Shown one piece after another: positions 1 through 7,271 of a stretch of DNA of 64,000 nt. The notes under the pieces were generated by a model, which saw only the letters and a program-made list of their open reading frames with translations, did not search any database and had not been told where the DNA came from. Both the position numbers and the translations under genes were made by a program. Position 1 is the first letter of the stretch; each line of letters begins with the position of its first letter. The stretch comes from JAKALD01 sp963817785 (GTDB taxonomy: Bacteria; Pseudomonadota; Gammaproteobacteria; Burkholderiales; SG8-39), in contig CAWFPL010000007.1 in NCBI GenBank assembly GCA_963817785.1, positions 62,001 to 126,000 on the forward strand. The letters run 5' to 3'.

Positions 1-1352
1 AGCGCGCTGTGAGCGGCGTCCTCCAGCCGACCGACTGCCTGGCGCTGTACGACGGCCGCGTCGAACCGCGAGAGCCGCGCGGCGGCGAGCTGGAGCTGCG
101 CACCGAGAAGGGTCGGCCGGTCGACCCCGCCCGCGCGGAGCGATCGCAGAAGCTGATCCGCGCGGCGCTTCTCCTGCGCGGCGAGCGAACGGGCCGTCGC
201 GAGCGAGCGCTGCGCGCCGCGATAGTCCGCGCCCGCGGTGTCGATCGCCCCGATGATGCTCGCCTGCAGCGCGGTGAAGCGCGCCGCGGCCTCGGCGCGG
301 CGTGCCTCGGCCTGCGCGATCGGCCCCTGGTTCTGGTTGAACACCGGCAGCTCGGCCCCGGGCGAGAGCGTGTACTTATTGTCGCCCTGGTCGTAGGTGT
401 AGCCGATCCCGAGCGTCAGGTTCGGGTATTGGTTCGCGACCTCGAGCTGCAGCGCCGCCTGCGCAGCGGCGTACTGCGCGAGCAGACTTTGCACGTCCGA
501 GCGATGCAGGAGCGCCTGGCGGCGCAACTCGCCGGTCGCGACCTCGGGCCCGAGCGCGGGCGGTTTGTCGAACGCTTCGAGCGACAGCGGGACGCCGTGC
601 AGGGCACGCGCCGGGATGCCGATCGCGGCCGCGAGCTGCGCGCGGGCCTCGGCTTCGTGCCGCTCCACATCATGCATCGCCAGGCTGATCCGGTTGCGCC
701 GGATCCGCTCGCGAGTCACGTCGAGCGAGGAAGCCTCGCCGGCGGCGAAGCGCTGCTCGAGCAGACCGACGAGCTCGTCCTGGAGCCCGAGCCGGCGCCG
801 CTCGAGCGCGAGCCGCCCCTTCGCCGCCCATAGCCCGAGCAGCGCGGTCCGCACCCGGCCGCGCACCAGCCAGGTTGCGCTCGCGAGATCCTCGCGCGAG
901 GCGTCGGCGAGCGCCCGGGCTTGCGCGGTGCGGTAGCCGCGCTTGCCGAAGGTCTCCAGGACGAAATTGACGAGCGGCCCGACGGTCCAGGGTGAGGGGA
1001 CCGTAGTGGTGCTGTTGTAGGTCAATCCGAAATCGAGCGACGGGTTGGGAATCTGGCGGGCGGTGACCACGCCCGCTTCGGCGGATGCGAGCTTCGCCCG
1101 CGCGATGTCGAGCTCCGGATGGTAGTAGACGGCGGCGAGGGTGAGTCGCGCGAGGTCCCAGGACGATGTTCCACGCCGATTTCCGTCGAGCGATAGCGCC
1201 GCGGCGATGAAGCGCTGGAGGCGCGGGTTATCGAGCGTGCGCGCCTCGAGCGCCTTCGCGCTGGTCGCGGCCGAGATCGGCTCGGGCCGATAGCTCGCGC
1301 ACGAAGCCAGCATGGTAAGCGCCACGGCGAGCGCCGGGACCGAGCGATGCAT
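1..1352 (-). CDS. TolC-like outer membrane efflux lipoprotein (partial, C-terminus off the left edge)
   Basis: Outer-membrane channel of a tripartite efflux pump. Translating the minus strand from ATG 1352 gives an open frame to the window edge, about 450 residues. It opens with a lipoprotein signal peptide whose lipobox LASC puts the acylated cysteine at about residue 18. Long alpha-helical stretches follow, rich in Ala, Glu and Arg, with PNPSLDFGLTY and LETFGKRGYRTAQA segments typical of the OEP/TolC repeat. The frame still reads QAVGRLEDAAHSA at the edge, as the second OEP repeat of the family does. It lies 68 bases downstream of the MFS pump gene on the same strand, so the two are probably co-transcribed. 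A membrane-fusion (EmrA/HlyD) gene would be expected to the left but is not visible. The family is clear; the substrate is unknown. Confidence 0.85.
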   Translation of the reverse strand, partial: MHRSVPALAVALTMLASCASYRPEPISAATSAKALEARTLDNPRLQRFIAAALSLDGNRRGTSSWDLARLTLAAVYYHPELDIARAKLASAEAGVVTARQIPNPSLDFGLTYNSTTTVPSPWTVGPLVNFVLETFGKRGYRTAQARALADASREDLASATWLVRGRVRTALLGLWAAKGRLALERRRLGLQDELVGLLEQRFAAGEASSLDVTRERIRRNRISLAMHDVERHEAEARAQLAAAIGIPARALHGVPLSLEAFDKPPALGPEVATGELRRQALLHRSDVQSLLAQYAAAQAALQLEVANQYPNLTLGIGYTYDQGDNKYTLSPGAELPVFNQNQGPIAQAEARRAEAAARFTALQASIIGAIDTAGADYRGAQRSLATARSLAAQEKRRADQLLRSLRAGGVDRPTLLGAQLQLAAARLSRFDAAVVQRQAVGRLEDAAHSA

Positions 1353-1420
1353 CGGCCCAAGATAGCAGTCCGACCCGGACCGGAGCCTGACCGCAGGATG
1401 ACGATTCGGCAATGTCCGGC

Positions 1421-2983
1421 TCAGTGCGCGCCGCTCGCGATCTCCGCCCCGGATCCATGGTGCTGGCTGCGCGCCAGCCAGACGACAGGAATCAGCACGA
1501 CCAGCAGCACCGCAGCGGCGTTGAACACGTCGGTGACGCCCATGGTGTAGGCCTGCTGGTCGATCATACGGTTGAGCAAGGCGTGCACCTGCCCGAGGCT
1601 CAGGCCGGCCGACTGGAGCGCCGCGATGGCGTGCGTCGCGCTGGGGTCGAAGCGGGTGATGTGCTCGACCAGCTGCGCGTGGTGCAGGCTCGCGCGGTGG
1701 TCCCAGAGCGTGGTCGCGATCGACGTGCCGAACGCGCCCGCGGTAATGCGCGCGAAGTTGCTCAGGCCGGCGGCCGCGGGGATCTGGTCCGGGCGCAGGC
1801 CGGAGAGCGACAGGCCGATGAGCGGGATGAAGAAGCACGACACCGCCGCGCCCTGGATGATCGTCGGCAGGATCACCGTGCCGAGGCCCACCTGGGTGTT
1901 GAAGTTGCCGCGCATCGCGAACGTGAGCGCGAAGATCGCCAGCGCCAGGGTGGCGAAGATGCGCGCGTCGACCCGGTCGGTGCTGCGGCCCACCAGCGGG
2001 GTCAGGATGATCCCCAGGATGCCGACCGGCGCGAGCGCCATGCCGGCCTGGGTCGCGGTGTATCCCATGTACTCCTGCAGCCACAGCGGCAGCAGCACGA
2101 TGCTGCCGAAATACGCCCCGTAGGCGAGCATGATCGAAAGCGTGCCGGCCGAGAAGTTGCGGCGCTTGAACAGCCGCAGGTCTACGACCGGATGCGCGTC
2201 GGTCAGCTCCCAGACCAGGAACAGCGCGAAGCCCAGCGCGGCGCTGATCGCGAGCGCGACGATGAAGCTCGAGTTGAACCAGTCGGCGTCCTTGCCCTTG
2301 TCGAGCATGATCTGCATCGAACCGACCCACACCACCAGCAAACCCAGGCCGACCCCGTCGATCGGGCGGCGCACGCGCGGCGATTCGCGCTTCTTGTAGA
2401 TCGCCCAGGTCATCGCCGCGGCGACCAGCCCCACCGGCACGTTGATGTAGAAAATCCAGGGCCAGGCGATGTTGTCGGTGATCCAGCCGCCGAGCAGCGG
2501 TCCGACGACCGGGGCGAGCATGACGGTCATTGACCACATTGCGAGCGCCATGCCGGCGCGGTTCTTCGGATAGCTCGACAGCAGCAGCGTCTGCGACAGC
2601 GGGATCATCGGGCCGGCCACGGCGCCCTGGATGACGCGAAACAGGATCAGCATCTTGATCGAAGGTGCGAAGCCGCACATCAGCGAGGCGACCACGAACA
2701 ACAGGATCGTGGACACGAACAGCCGCACCTGCCCGTATCGCTGCGTGAGCCAGCCGGTGAGCGGCACCGAGATCGCGTTGGCGACCGCGAACGAGGTGAT
2801 CACCCAGGTGCCCTGCTCCGGCGATACGCCGAGGTCGCCGGCGATCGCCGGCAGCGACACGTTGGCGATCGACGTGTCGAGCACGTTCATGAAGGTTGCC
2901 AGCGACAGCGTGATGGTGCCCACCGCCAGCATGCCGCCGGTGAGCGGGGGCAAAGACTGCGCGGCAGCGGGTTGGTCGGCCAT
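1421..2983 (-). CDS. DHA2-family (EmrB/QacA-type) MFS drug efflux permease
   Basis: Inner-membrane proton-driven drug exporter of the 14-helix DHA2 family, about 520 residues from ATG 2983. The first helix carries the family pattern TFMNVLDTSIANVSLPAIAG. The loop LTQRYGQVRLF is the MFS motif-A region, and VVGPLLGGWITD is the antiporter motif C in helix 5. A longer form starting at GTG 3040 adds 19 residues. Neither start has a strong Shine-Dalgarno, and I prefer ATG 2983 because ADQPAAAQ-type N-termini directly before helix 1 are usual. It is followed by the TolC-like lipoprotein gene on the same strand. A promoter and a palindromic operator lie at 3050-3089, so drug- or phenolic-responsive repression is plausible. 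The pumped substrate cannot be read from the sequence. Confidence 0.9.
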   Translation of the reverse strand: MADQPAAAQSLPPLTGGMLAVGTITLSLATFMNVLDTSIANVSLPAIAGDLGVSPEQGTWVITSFAVANAISVPLTGWLTQRYGQVRLFVSTILLFVVASLMCGFAPSIKMLILFRVIQGAVAGPMIPLSQTLLLSSYPKNRAGMALAMWSMTVMLAPVVGPLLGGWITDNIAWPWIFYINVPVGLVAAAMTWAIYKKRESPRVRRPIDGVGLGLLVVWVGSMQIMLDKGKDADWFNSSFIVALAISAALGFALFLVWELTDAHPVVDLRLFKRRNFSAGTLSIMLAYGAYFGSIVLLPLWLQEYMGYTATQAGMALAPVGILGIILTPLVGRSTDRVDARIFATLALAIFALTFAMRGNFNTQVGLGTVILPTIIQGAAVSCFFIPLIGLSLSGLRPDQIPAAAGLSNFARITAGAFGTSIATTLWDHRASLHHAQLVEHITRFDPSATHAIAALQSAGLSLGQVHALLNRMIDQQAYTMGVTDVFNAAAVLLVVLIPVVWLARSQHHGSGAEIASGAH

Positions 2984-3049
2984 CGGGGAATAGTCGCGGG
3001 GCACCGCCCAGGGCCGGCGTGCCTGGAGCAGCCGCCGCACCTGGAATGG

Positions 3050-3089
3050 TTAGCTTGCTAATTTAATATGGAGCGGCCGCCGGACACAA
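3050..3089 (-). promoter_or_regulatory. Promoter with palindromic operator for the MFS efflux operon
   Basis: On the minus strand, a -35-like TTGTGT (3084-3089) and a -10-like TTAAAT (3061-3066) are separated by 17 bases. Directly downstream, at the expected transcription start, is the palindrome TTAGC-TT-GCTAA (3050-3061) with perfect 5-base arms. A short palindrome at +1 is the usual place for a MarR- or TetR-type repressor of an efflux pump. No regulator gene is adjacent, so its identity is unknown. Confidence 0.45.
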
Positions 3090-3176
3090 GCCGATCGCGG
3101 CGCAGACCGCGAGAAAACTCGTCGGCGCAGGCGTGCAGCACGACCGCGGCGCGGCGGCGGTGCTCTGCCGCCGGGC

Positions 3177-4046
3177 CTATTTCTCCAGCAGCCTGCGGAT
3201 CGAGCGCAGCTCGCGCCGGTGCTGCGCGCTCGGCCTGGGGTAGCTCAGTTCAAGGCCGTCGAGCGCGTCGAGGACGATCTGCGAAACGATCAGCCGCGCG
3301 TTTTCCTTGTCGTCCGCGGGAACGACGTACCAGGGCGCGTAGCGCGTGCTGGTGGCGCTCAGGCAGGCCTCGTAGGCCTGCATGTACTGTTCCCAGAACT
3401 TGCGCTCCTGGATGTCGGCGACGGTGAGCTTCCAGTTCTTGTCCGGGTCGTCGATGCGCGCGAGGAAGCGCTTGCGCTGCTCGTCCTTGGAAAGGTGCAG
3501 GAAGAACTTGAGGATCCGCGTTCCGTTGCGGTTCAGATGGCGTTCGAGGTCGTTGATCGACTGGTAGCGCTTCTCCCACAGGCTCTGCCTGCCGATCAGC
3601 TTCTGCGGAAGCTTCTGGCTGCGCAGGATCTCCGGGTGCACGCGCACGATCAGCACCTCCTCGTAGTAGGAGCGGTTGAAGATGCCGATGCGCCCGCGCT
3701 CGGGCAGCGAGCGCGTGGTGCGCCACAGGAAGTCGTGCTGCAGCTCGCTCGCGCTGGGGTGCTTGAAGCTGAACACCTGGCAGCCCTGCGGGTTGACGCC
3801 CGACATCACGTGCTTGATGGCGCCGTCCTTGCCGGCGGCGTCCATCGCCTGGAAGATCAGCAGCAGCGAGTGGCGGTCCTGCGCATACAGCAGATTTTGC
3901 TGCGCGCTCAGTCGGGCGACGTGCTGCGCGAGCAGCTCCTGGTAATGCAGCTTCGACTTGTAGCAGGGCTCGACTCTGGTCGGCCATTTCTTGAGTTCGA
4001 CCTGGGCGTCGTGGCGCACGCGGAAATCGTCGGACCGGATCTTCAT
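3177..4046 (-). CDS. ppk2: Polyphosphate kinase 2 family protein (PPK2)
   Basis: Uses polyphosphate to phosphorylate nucleoside mono- or diphosphates, linking phosphate storage to nucleotide energy charge. The protein has 289 residues, the usual size of a single-domain PPK2. The Walker A-like loop is at residues 67-75 (AMDAAGKDG), followed by the family segment HVMSGVNPQG at 79-88. The lid/Walker B region reads RIGIFNRSYYEEVLIVRVHPE at about 119-138. The ATG at 4046 is preceded on its strand by AAGGAAAG, a good ribosome-binding site. It stands alone upstream of the efflux operon and diverges from the cytochrome gene at 4352. The sequence resembles the PPK2 class with the MDAAGKDG motif; whether it prefers AMP, ADP or GDP cannot be decided here. 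Confidence 0.93.
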   Translation of the reverse strand: MKIRSDDFRVRHDAQVELKKWPTRVEPCYKSKLHYQELLAQHVARLSAQQNLLYAQDRHSLLLIFQAMDAAGKDGAIKHVMSGVNPQGCQVFSFKHPSASELQHDFLWRTTRSLPERGRIGIFNRSYYEEVLIVRVHPEILRSQKLPQKLIGRQSLWEKRYQSINDLERHLNRNGTRILKFFLHLSKDEQRKRFLARIDDPDKNWKLTVADIQERKFWEQYMQAYEACLSATSTRYAPWYVVPADDKENARLIVSQIVLDALDGLELSYPRPSAQHRRELRSIRRLLEK

Positions 4047-4351
4047 CGCTCTTTCCTTGGAATGGACTGCGCGAATCAGACTCGCACGCGGGCGAGGGGT
4101 TCAGTTGCGCGGCGCTGTGCGGAATATCGAAGCTGACGCAACATGCAAGGTTCGCGTGTATGAAGTTTGATTTAAGACAACCCGTGCGGCACTGCAGCAA
4201 CGATATCCTCGCATCAAATGTTCTCGCCTTCGAGAAAAGCAGAAAAGCCGCAGACCGCGCATGAGGCGGCTGCCCGGTTGCGCCCGGCGGCGCGCCGCGG
4301 CCTCCCGAGCCGCGTGTCCGACCCGTTTCGAGTCAAGTGGAGAGGTGCAAG
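4047..4351. other. Divergent intergenic region between ppk2 and the porin-cytochrome gene
   Basis: This is 305 bases without a supported gene. It must hold the promoters of both divergent genes, but no confident -35/-10 pair was found on either strand. The AT-richer part lies at about 4150-4230. GGAGAGG just before ATG 4352 is the ribosome-binding site of the cytochrome gene. Confidence 0.6.
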
Positions 4352-5683
4352 ATGAATAGAAGAATATTTGCATTGACGGTGGCCCTCGGTCTGGCGTCCG
4401 GGCTGGCCGCGCCGGGGGCCCAGGCCATCCCGGCATTCGCGCGCCAGACGGGGCAGAACTGCAATGCCTGCCACGTCAGCTTTCCGGAGCTGACGCCGTA
4501 TGGCCGCTACTTCAAGCTGAGCGGCTATACGCTCGGCAAGCCCATCTCGGCGTATCCGGAAGACATTCCCATCGCGGTGATGGCGGTGGCCGGGGTGAGC
4601 GACACCAAGAACAACACTTACTCGGACGGCTCGCAGGTCGACCCGTACAACGGCAAGTTCAAGGTGCAGCAGCTTAGCCTGTTTCTGGGCGGCAAAGCGA
4701 CCGATCACCTAGGCGCGTTCATGCAATGGACCGCGGTGCCCAATCCTGGCACCGGCGGCTACGACTTCGGCGCCGACAACGCGGACATCCGCTTGGTCAA
4801 CACGAGCGTCGCCCCGGGCGGACAGGAGCCCGACCTGATCTACGGCCTGACGTTGAACAACAATCCAACCGTACAGGACGTGTGGAACACCGCTCCTGCA
4901 TGGGGCTTCCCCTACATGGCAAGCGGCACCTCGATCACAGGCCCGGCTGTTTCAACGCTGGTTGACGGAGGCTTGGCGGGGACCGCGGGGATCGGCGGCT
5001 ATGCGTACTGGAAGCAGTCGATCTACGCCGAGTTTTCGGCCTATCGCAGCGCCGACGGACTCTTCTCCTTCCTGAACGCCGGCAACGCCCACCTGTACCT
5101 GCAAGGTTACAACCCGTACTGGCGGTTCGCGTACGAGAAGGACTGGGGAGCCAACTCGATCGAGGTCGGGACCTTCGGCATGGTCGCCGACCAGTATGGC
5201 GATCCGACCGTCCCGAGCGGGCCGACCGACCGCTACAAAGACGTCGGCCTGGACACGCAGTTCCAGCACATCACCGACGTGAATACCTGGACCGCGCAGG
5301 CCACGTACATTCACGAGATCCAGGACTGGAACGCGACTTTCAACAGCGGAGGCGCGAGCAATTCTTCGGACAACCTCAATACGTTCAGGGTGAAGGGCAG
5401 CTACTGGTATCGGCACAAGTATGGGGCGACGGCCGGCTATTTCGCCACGAGCGGCAGCGCCGACGACAATCTGTACAGTGCAAGCTCCTTCAACAGCAAA
5501 CCTGACAGCGCCGGCTACGTCCTGGAGGCGGACTACATGCCGTGGGACTACGTGCGCCTGGCGGCGCAGTACAACATTTACACCAAGTACTACGGCGGCT
5601 CGACTTACATGGACCCGGCCGGAGGGACCCGCAACGCGAAAGACAACAACTCCCTATTCCTGTACATGTGGGTAGCCTACTGA
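4352..5683 (+). CDS. Outer-membrane porin fused to mono-haem cytochrome c (Cyc2-like)
   Basis: The precursor has 443 residues. A signal peptide ends at about residue 25 (GAQA/IPAFA). One haem c site, C37-N-A-C40-H41, follows within PAFARQTGQNCNACH, then PELTPYGRYFKLSGYTLG. The remaining ~380 residues alternate polar and aromatic residues, are rich in Gly, Tyr, Asn and Trp, and end in LFLYMWVAY. A terminal aromatic residue is the outer-membrane beta-barrel signature. A small N-terminal haem domain followed by a barrel is the architecture of Cyc2, the outer-membrane Fe(II) oxidase of iron oxidisers, but related proteins of unknown role are common in betaproteobacteria. ATG 4352 is preferred over 4337 because GGAGAGG precedes it and the signal peptide then starts MNRR. 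The next gene is a dihaem cytochrome c4 that could take its electrons. The fold is well supported; the function is inferred. Confidence 0.75.
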   Translation: MNRRIFALTVALGLASGLAAPGAQAIPAFARQTGQNCNACHVSFPELTPYGRYFKLSGYTLGKPISAYPEDIPIAVMAVAGVSDTKNNTYSDGSQVDPYNGKFKVQQLSLFLGGKATDHLGAFMQWTAVPNPGTGGYDFGADNADIRLVNTSVAPGGQEPDLIYGLTLNNNPTVQDVWNTAPAWGFPYMASGTSITGPAVSTLVDGGLAGTAGIGGYAYWKQSIYAEFSAYRSADGLFSFLNAGNAHLYLQGYNPYWRFAYEKDWGANSIEVGTFGMVADQYGDPTVPSGPTDRYKDVGLDTQFQHITDVNTWTAQATYIHEIQDWNATFNSGGASNSSDNLNTFRVKGSYWYRHKYGATAGYFATSGSADDNLYSASSFNSKPDSAGYVLEADYMPWDYVRLAAQYNIYTKYYGGSTYMDPAGGTRNAKDNNSLFLYMWVAY

Positions 5684-5730
5684 GGACGGCGCACATGACG
5701 ATCGAACAAGATACGACGCGGAGCACAATC

Positions 5731-6357
5731 GTGAAAAAAACACTGACATGGGCACTGGGAGTGGCGCTGAGCGGGTCGCTGGTCCAGGCGTGGGCGCAGA
5801 AATCGACCGAGGCGCCGGCCGCGGAAGCGCAACACATCGCGGCAACGGTCTGCTTCGCCTGCCACGGGCCGGGCGGCAAGAACGACGACCCGATGTTCCC
5901 GATTCTCGCGGCGCAGCAGCCCGGCTACATCGAGAACCAGCTCAATGCCTTCCGCGCGCACACGCGCGCCGAGCCCACCGCGCAGCACTTCATGTGGGGC
6001 GTCGCGCAGAGGGACATCGACGCGAAGCTGATCGCCGCGATGGCGCACTACTTCGCCGGGCAGCCGCCGGCCAAGGGTGTACCGGGCGATCCGACGCTGG
6101 TCGCCGAGGGCAATGCCCTGTTCCACCAAGGCGACCCGAAACGCGGGCTGCCGGCGTGCGCGTCCTGCCACGGCGCGGACGCGCAAGGCGCGGGGCCGTT
6201 CCCCCGTCTGGCGGGGCAGCACAAGGAGTACGTCCTGAAGCAGCTGCACCTGATCAAGGATGCGATCCGCAACGCGCCGGTGATGCACGGCGTCGCCGAC
6301 AAGCTGAGCGACAAGGAGATGGTGGCCCTGGCCACCTACCTGCAGTCGCTGAACTAG
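5731..6357 (+). CDS. Dihaem cytochrome c4-type periplasmic protein
   Basis: Periplasmic electron carrier of the c4 family. From GTG 5731 it has 208 residues. The signal peptide starts VKKTLTWALGVALSG and ends near WAQ. Two similar class I cytochrome domains follow, with haem sites C41-FAC-H45 and C143-ASC-H147. Each is followed by the c4 pattern (P)xLAxQxxxYxxxQLxxF/K, here LAAQQPGYIENQL and LAGQHKEYVLKQL. An alternative ATG at 5695 has a good GAGGA site but puts twelve acidic or polar residues before the signal peptide, so GTG 5731 (GGAG 8 bases upstream) is preferred, not certain. It begins 47 bases after the porin-cytochrome gene and is surely co-transcribed with it. In Acidithiobacillus the Cyc2 partner Cyc1 is also a c4 cytochrome. 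Confidence 0.88.
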   Translation: MKKTLTWALGVALSGSLVQAWAQKSTEAPAAEAQHIAATVCFACHGPGGKNDDPMFPILAAQQPGYIENQLNAFRAHTRAEPTAQHFMWGVAQRDIDAKLIAAMAHYFAGQPPAKGVPGDPTLVAEGNALFHQGDPKRGLPACASCHGADAQGAGPFPRLAGQHKEYVLKQLHLIKDAIRNAPVMHGVADKLSDKEMVALATYLQSLN

Positions 6358-6395
6358 AAGACGGCCCGGCGGCGCGGGCGGAAACGCCCGCGCCG

Positions 6396-7271
6396 TCAGA
6401 CGCCGAGCCGCTCGAGGCCCTGCGCGAGAACGGGCGCGAGCGGCACCGCGTTGGTCGCGTGGGGCACGCTGTCGCTGCTCCAGATCGCCTCGATTCCGGC
6501 GTGTCGCATCCTCGGTTCGGCTCCCTGGGCGAACACGGCGTGCGTGACGAATGCGCTCACGTGCGCCGCGCCGCGCTTGCGGCAGGCCTGCGCCGCGGCC
6601 GCCAGCGTCGAGCCGCTGCTGGCGATGTCGTCGACCAGCACTACGGTGCGTCGCGAAAGATCGATGTCGGGCGGCTCGATGCGAACCTCTTGGTCGCCGC
6701 TACGCGTCTTGGCGCAAACGCCGTAAGGCAAGCGCGCGACGCCGGCGGCGGCGGCCACCCATTGCTCCGATTCGCGGTCCGGCCCCAGCAGCAGCGCGTC
6801 GTGCAGCCGGCTGCGCAAGAACGCTCCAGCCGCCTCGGCTGCCCGGAGCGCGGCACTACGCTGCGCCGGCACCGCGTCCGCCAGCCGCGTCGTGCGATGC
6901 AGGTGCGGGTCCACCGTCACCACAACATCGAAACAGCGCGCGAGGAAGTGCCCGACGATGCGCTGGCTGACCGCTTCGCCGGGGTGAAAGGCGATGTCCT
7001 GCCGCATGTAGCAAAGATAGGGCGCCACCAGCGTCAGATGCCGGGCGCCGAGCTTGCGCGCGGCCTCGGCGGTGAGCAGCAGTTCGATCAGCTTGTCGTT
7101 GGGGCGATCGAGGCTGCGGCACACGACCACCCGCTCGGGCAGCACGGCCGGAAGCGTGACCCGGCTCTCCCCGTCGGGAAAACGGTGCACGTCCACCGTC
7201 GCGTGGCGCCGGCCGAGCCGCTCGGCGAGGCCGGCCGCCTGCGGCCCGTACTCGGGGAAACCGAGCAGCAT
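6396..7271 (-). CDS. Ribose-phosphate pyrophosphokinase-like protein (PRPP synthetase family)
   Basis: PRPP synthetases transfer pyrophosphate from ATP to ribose 5-phosphate. This one has 291 residues, a little shorter than the housekeeping enzyme (about 315). The N-terminal half contains HRFPDGESRV (29-38) and the catalytic/metal region VTVDPHLHR (118-126). The PRPP-binding loop is VVLVDDIASSGSTL (210-223). The flexible-loop arginine region reads CYMRQDIAFHPGEAVSQR rather than the usual RRDKxR form. Its ATG overlaps the stop of the upstream phosphorylase gene, a translational-coupling arrangement. This is therefore probably a specialised paralogue working with the phosphorylase, not the main prs. 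The family is sure; the physiological substrate is inferred. Confidence 0.85.
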   Translation of the reverse strand: MLLGFPEYGPQAAGLAERLGRRHATVDVHRFPDGESRVTLPAVLPERVVVCRSLDRPNDKLIELLLTAEAARKLGARHLTLVAPYLCYMRQDIAFHPGEAVSQRIVGHFLARCFDVVVTVDPHLHRTTRLADAVPAQRSAALRAAEAAGAFLRSRLHDALLLGPDRESEQWVAAAAGVARLPYGVCAKTRSGDQEVRIEPPDIDLSRRTVVLVDDIASSGSTLAAAAQACRKRGAAHVSAFVTHAVFAQGAEPRMRHAGIEAIWSSDSVPHATNAVPLAPVLAQGLERLGV

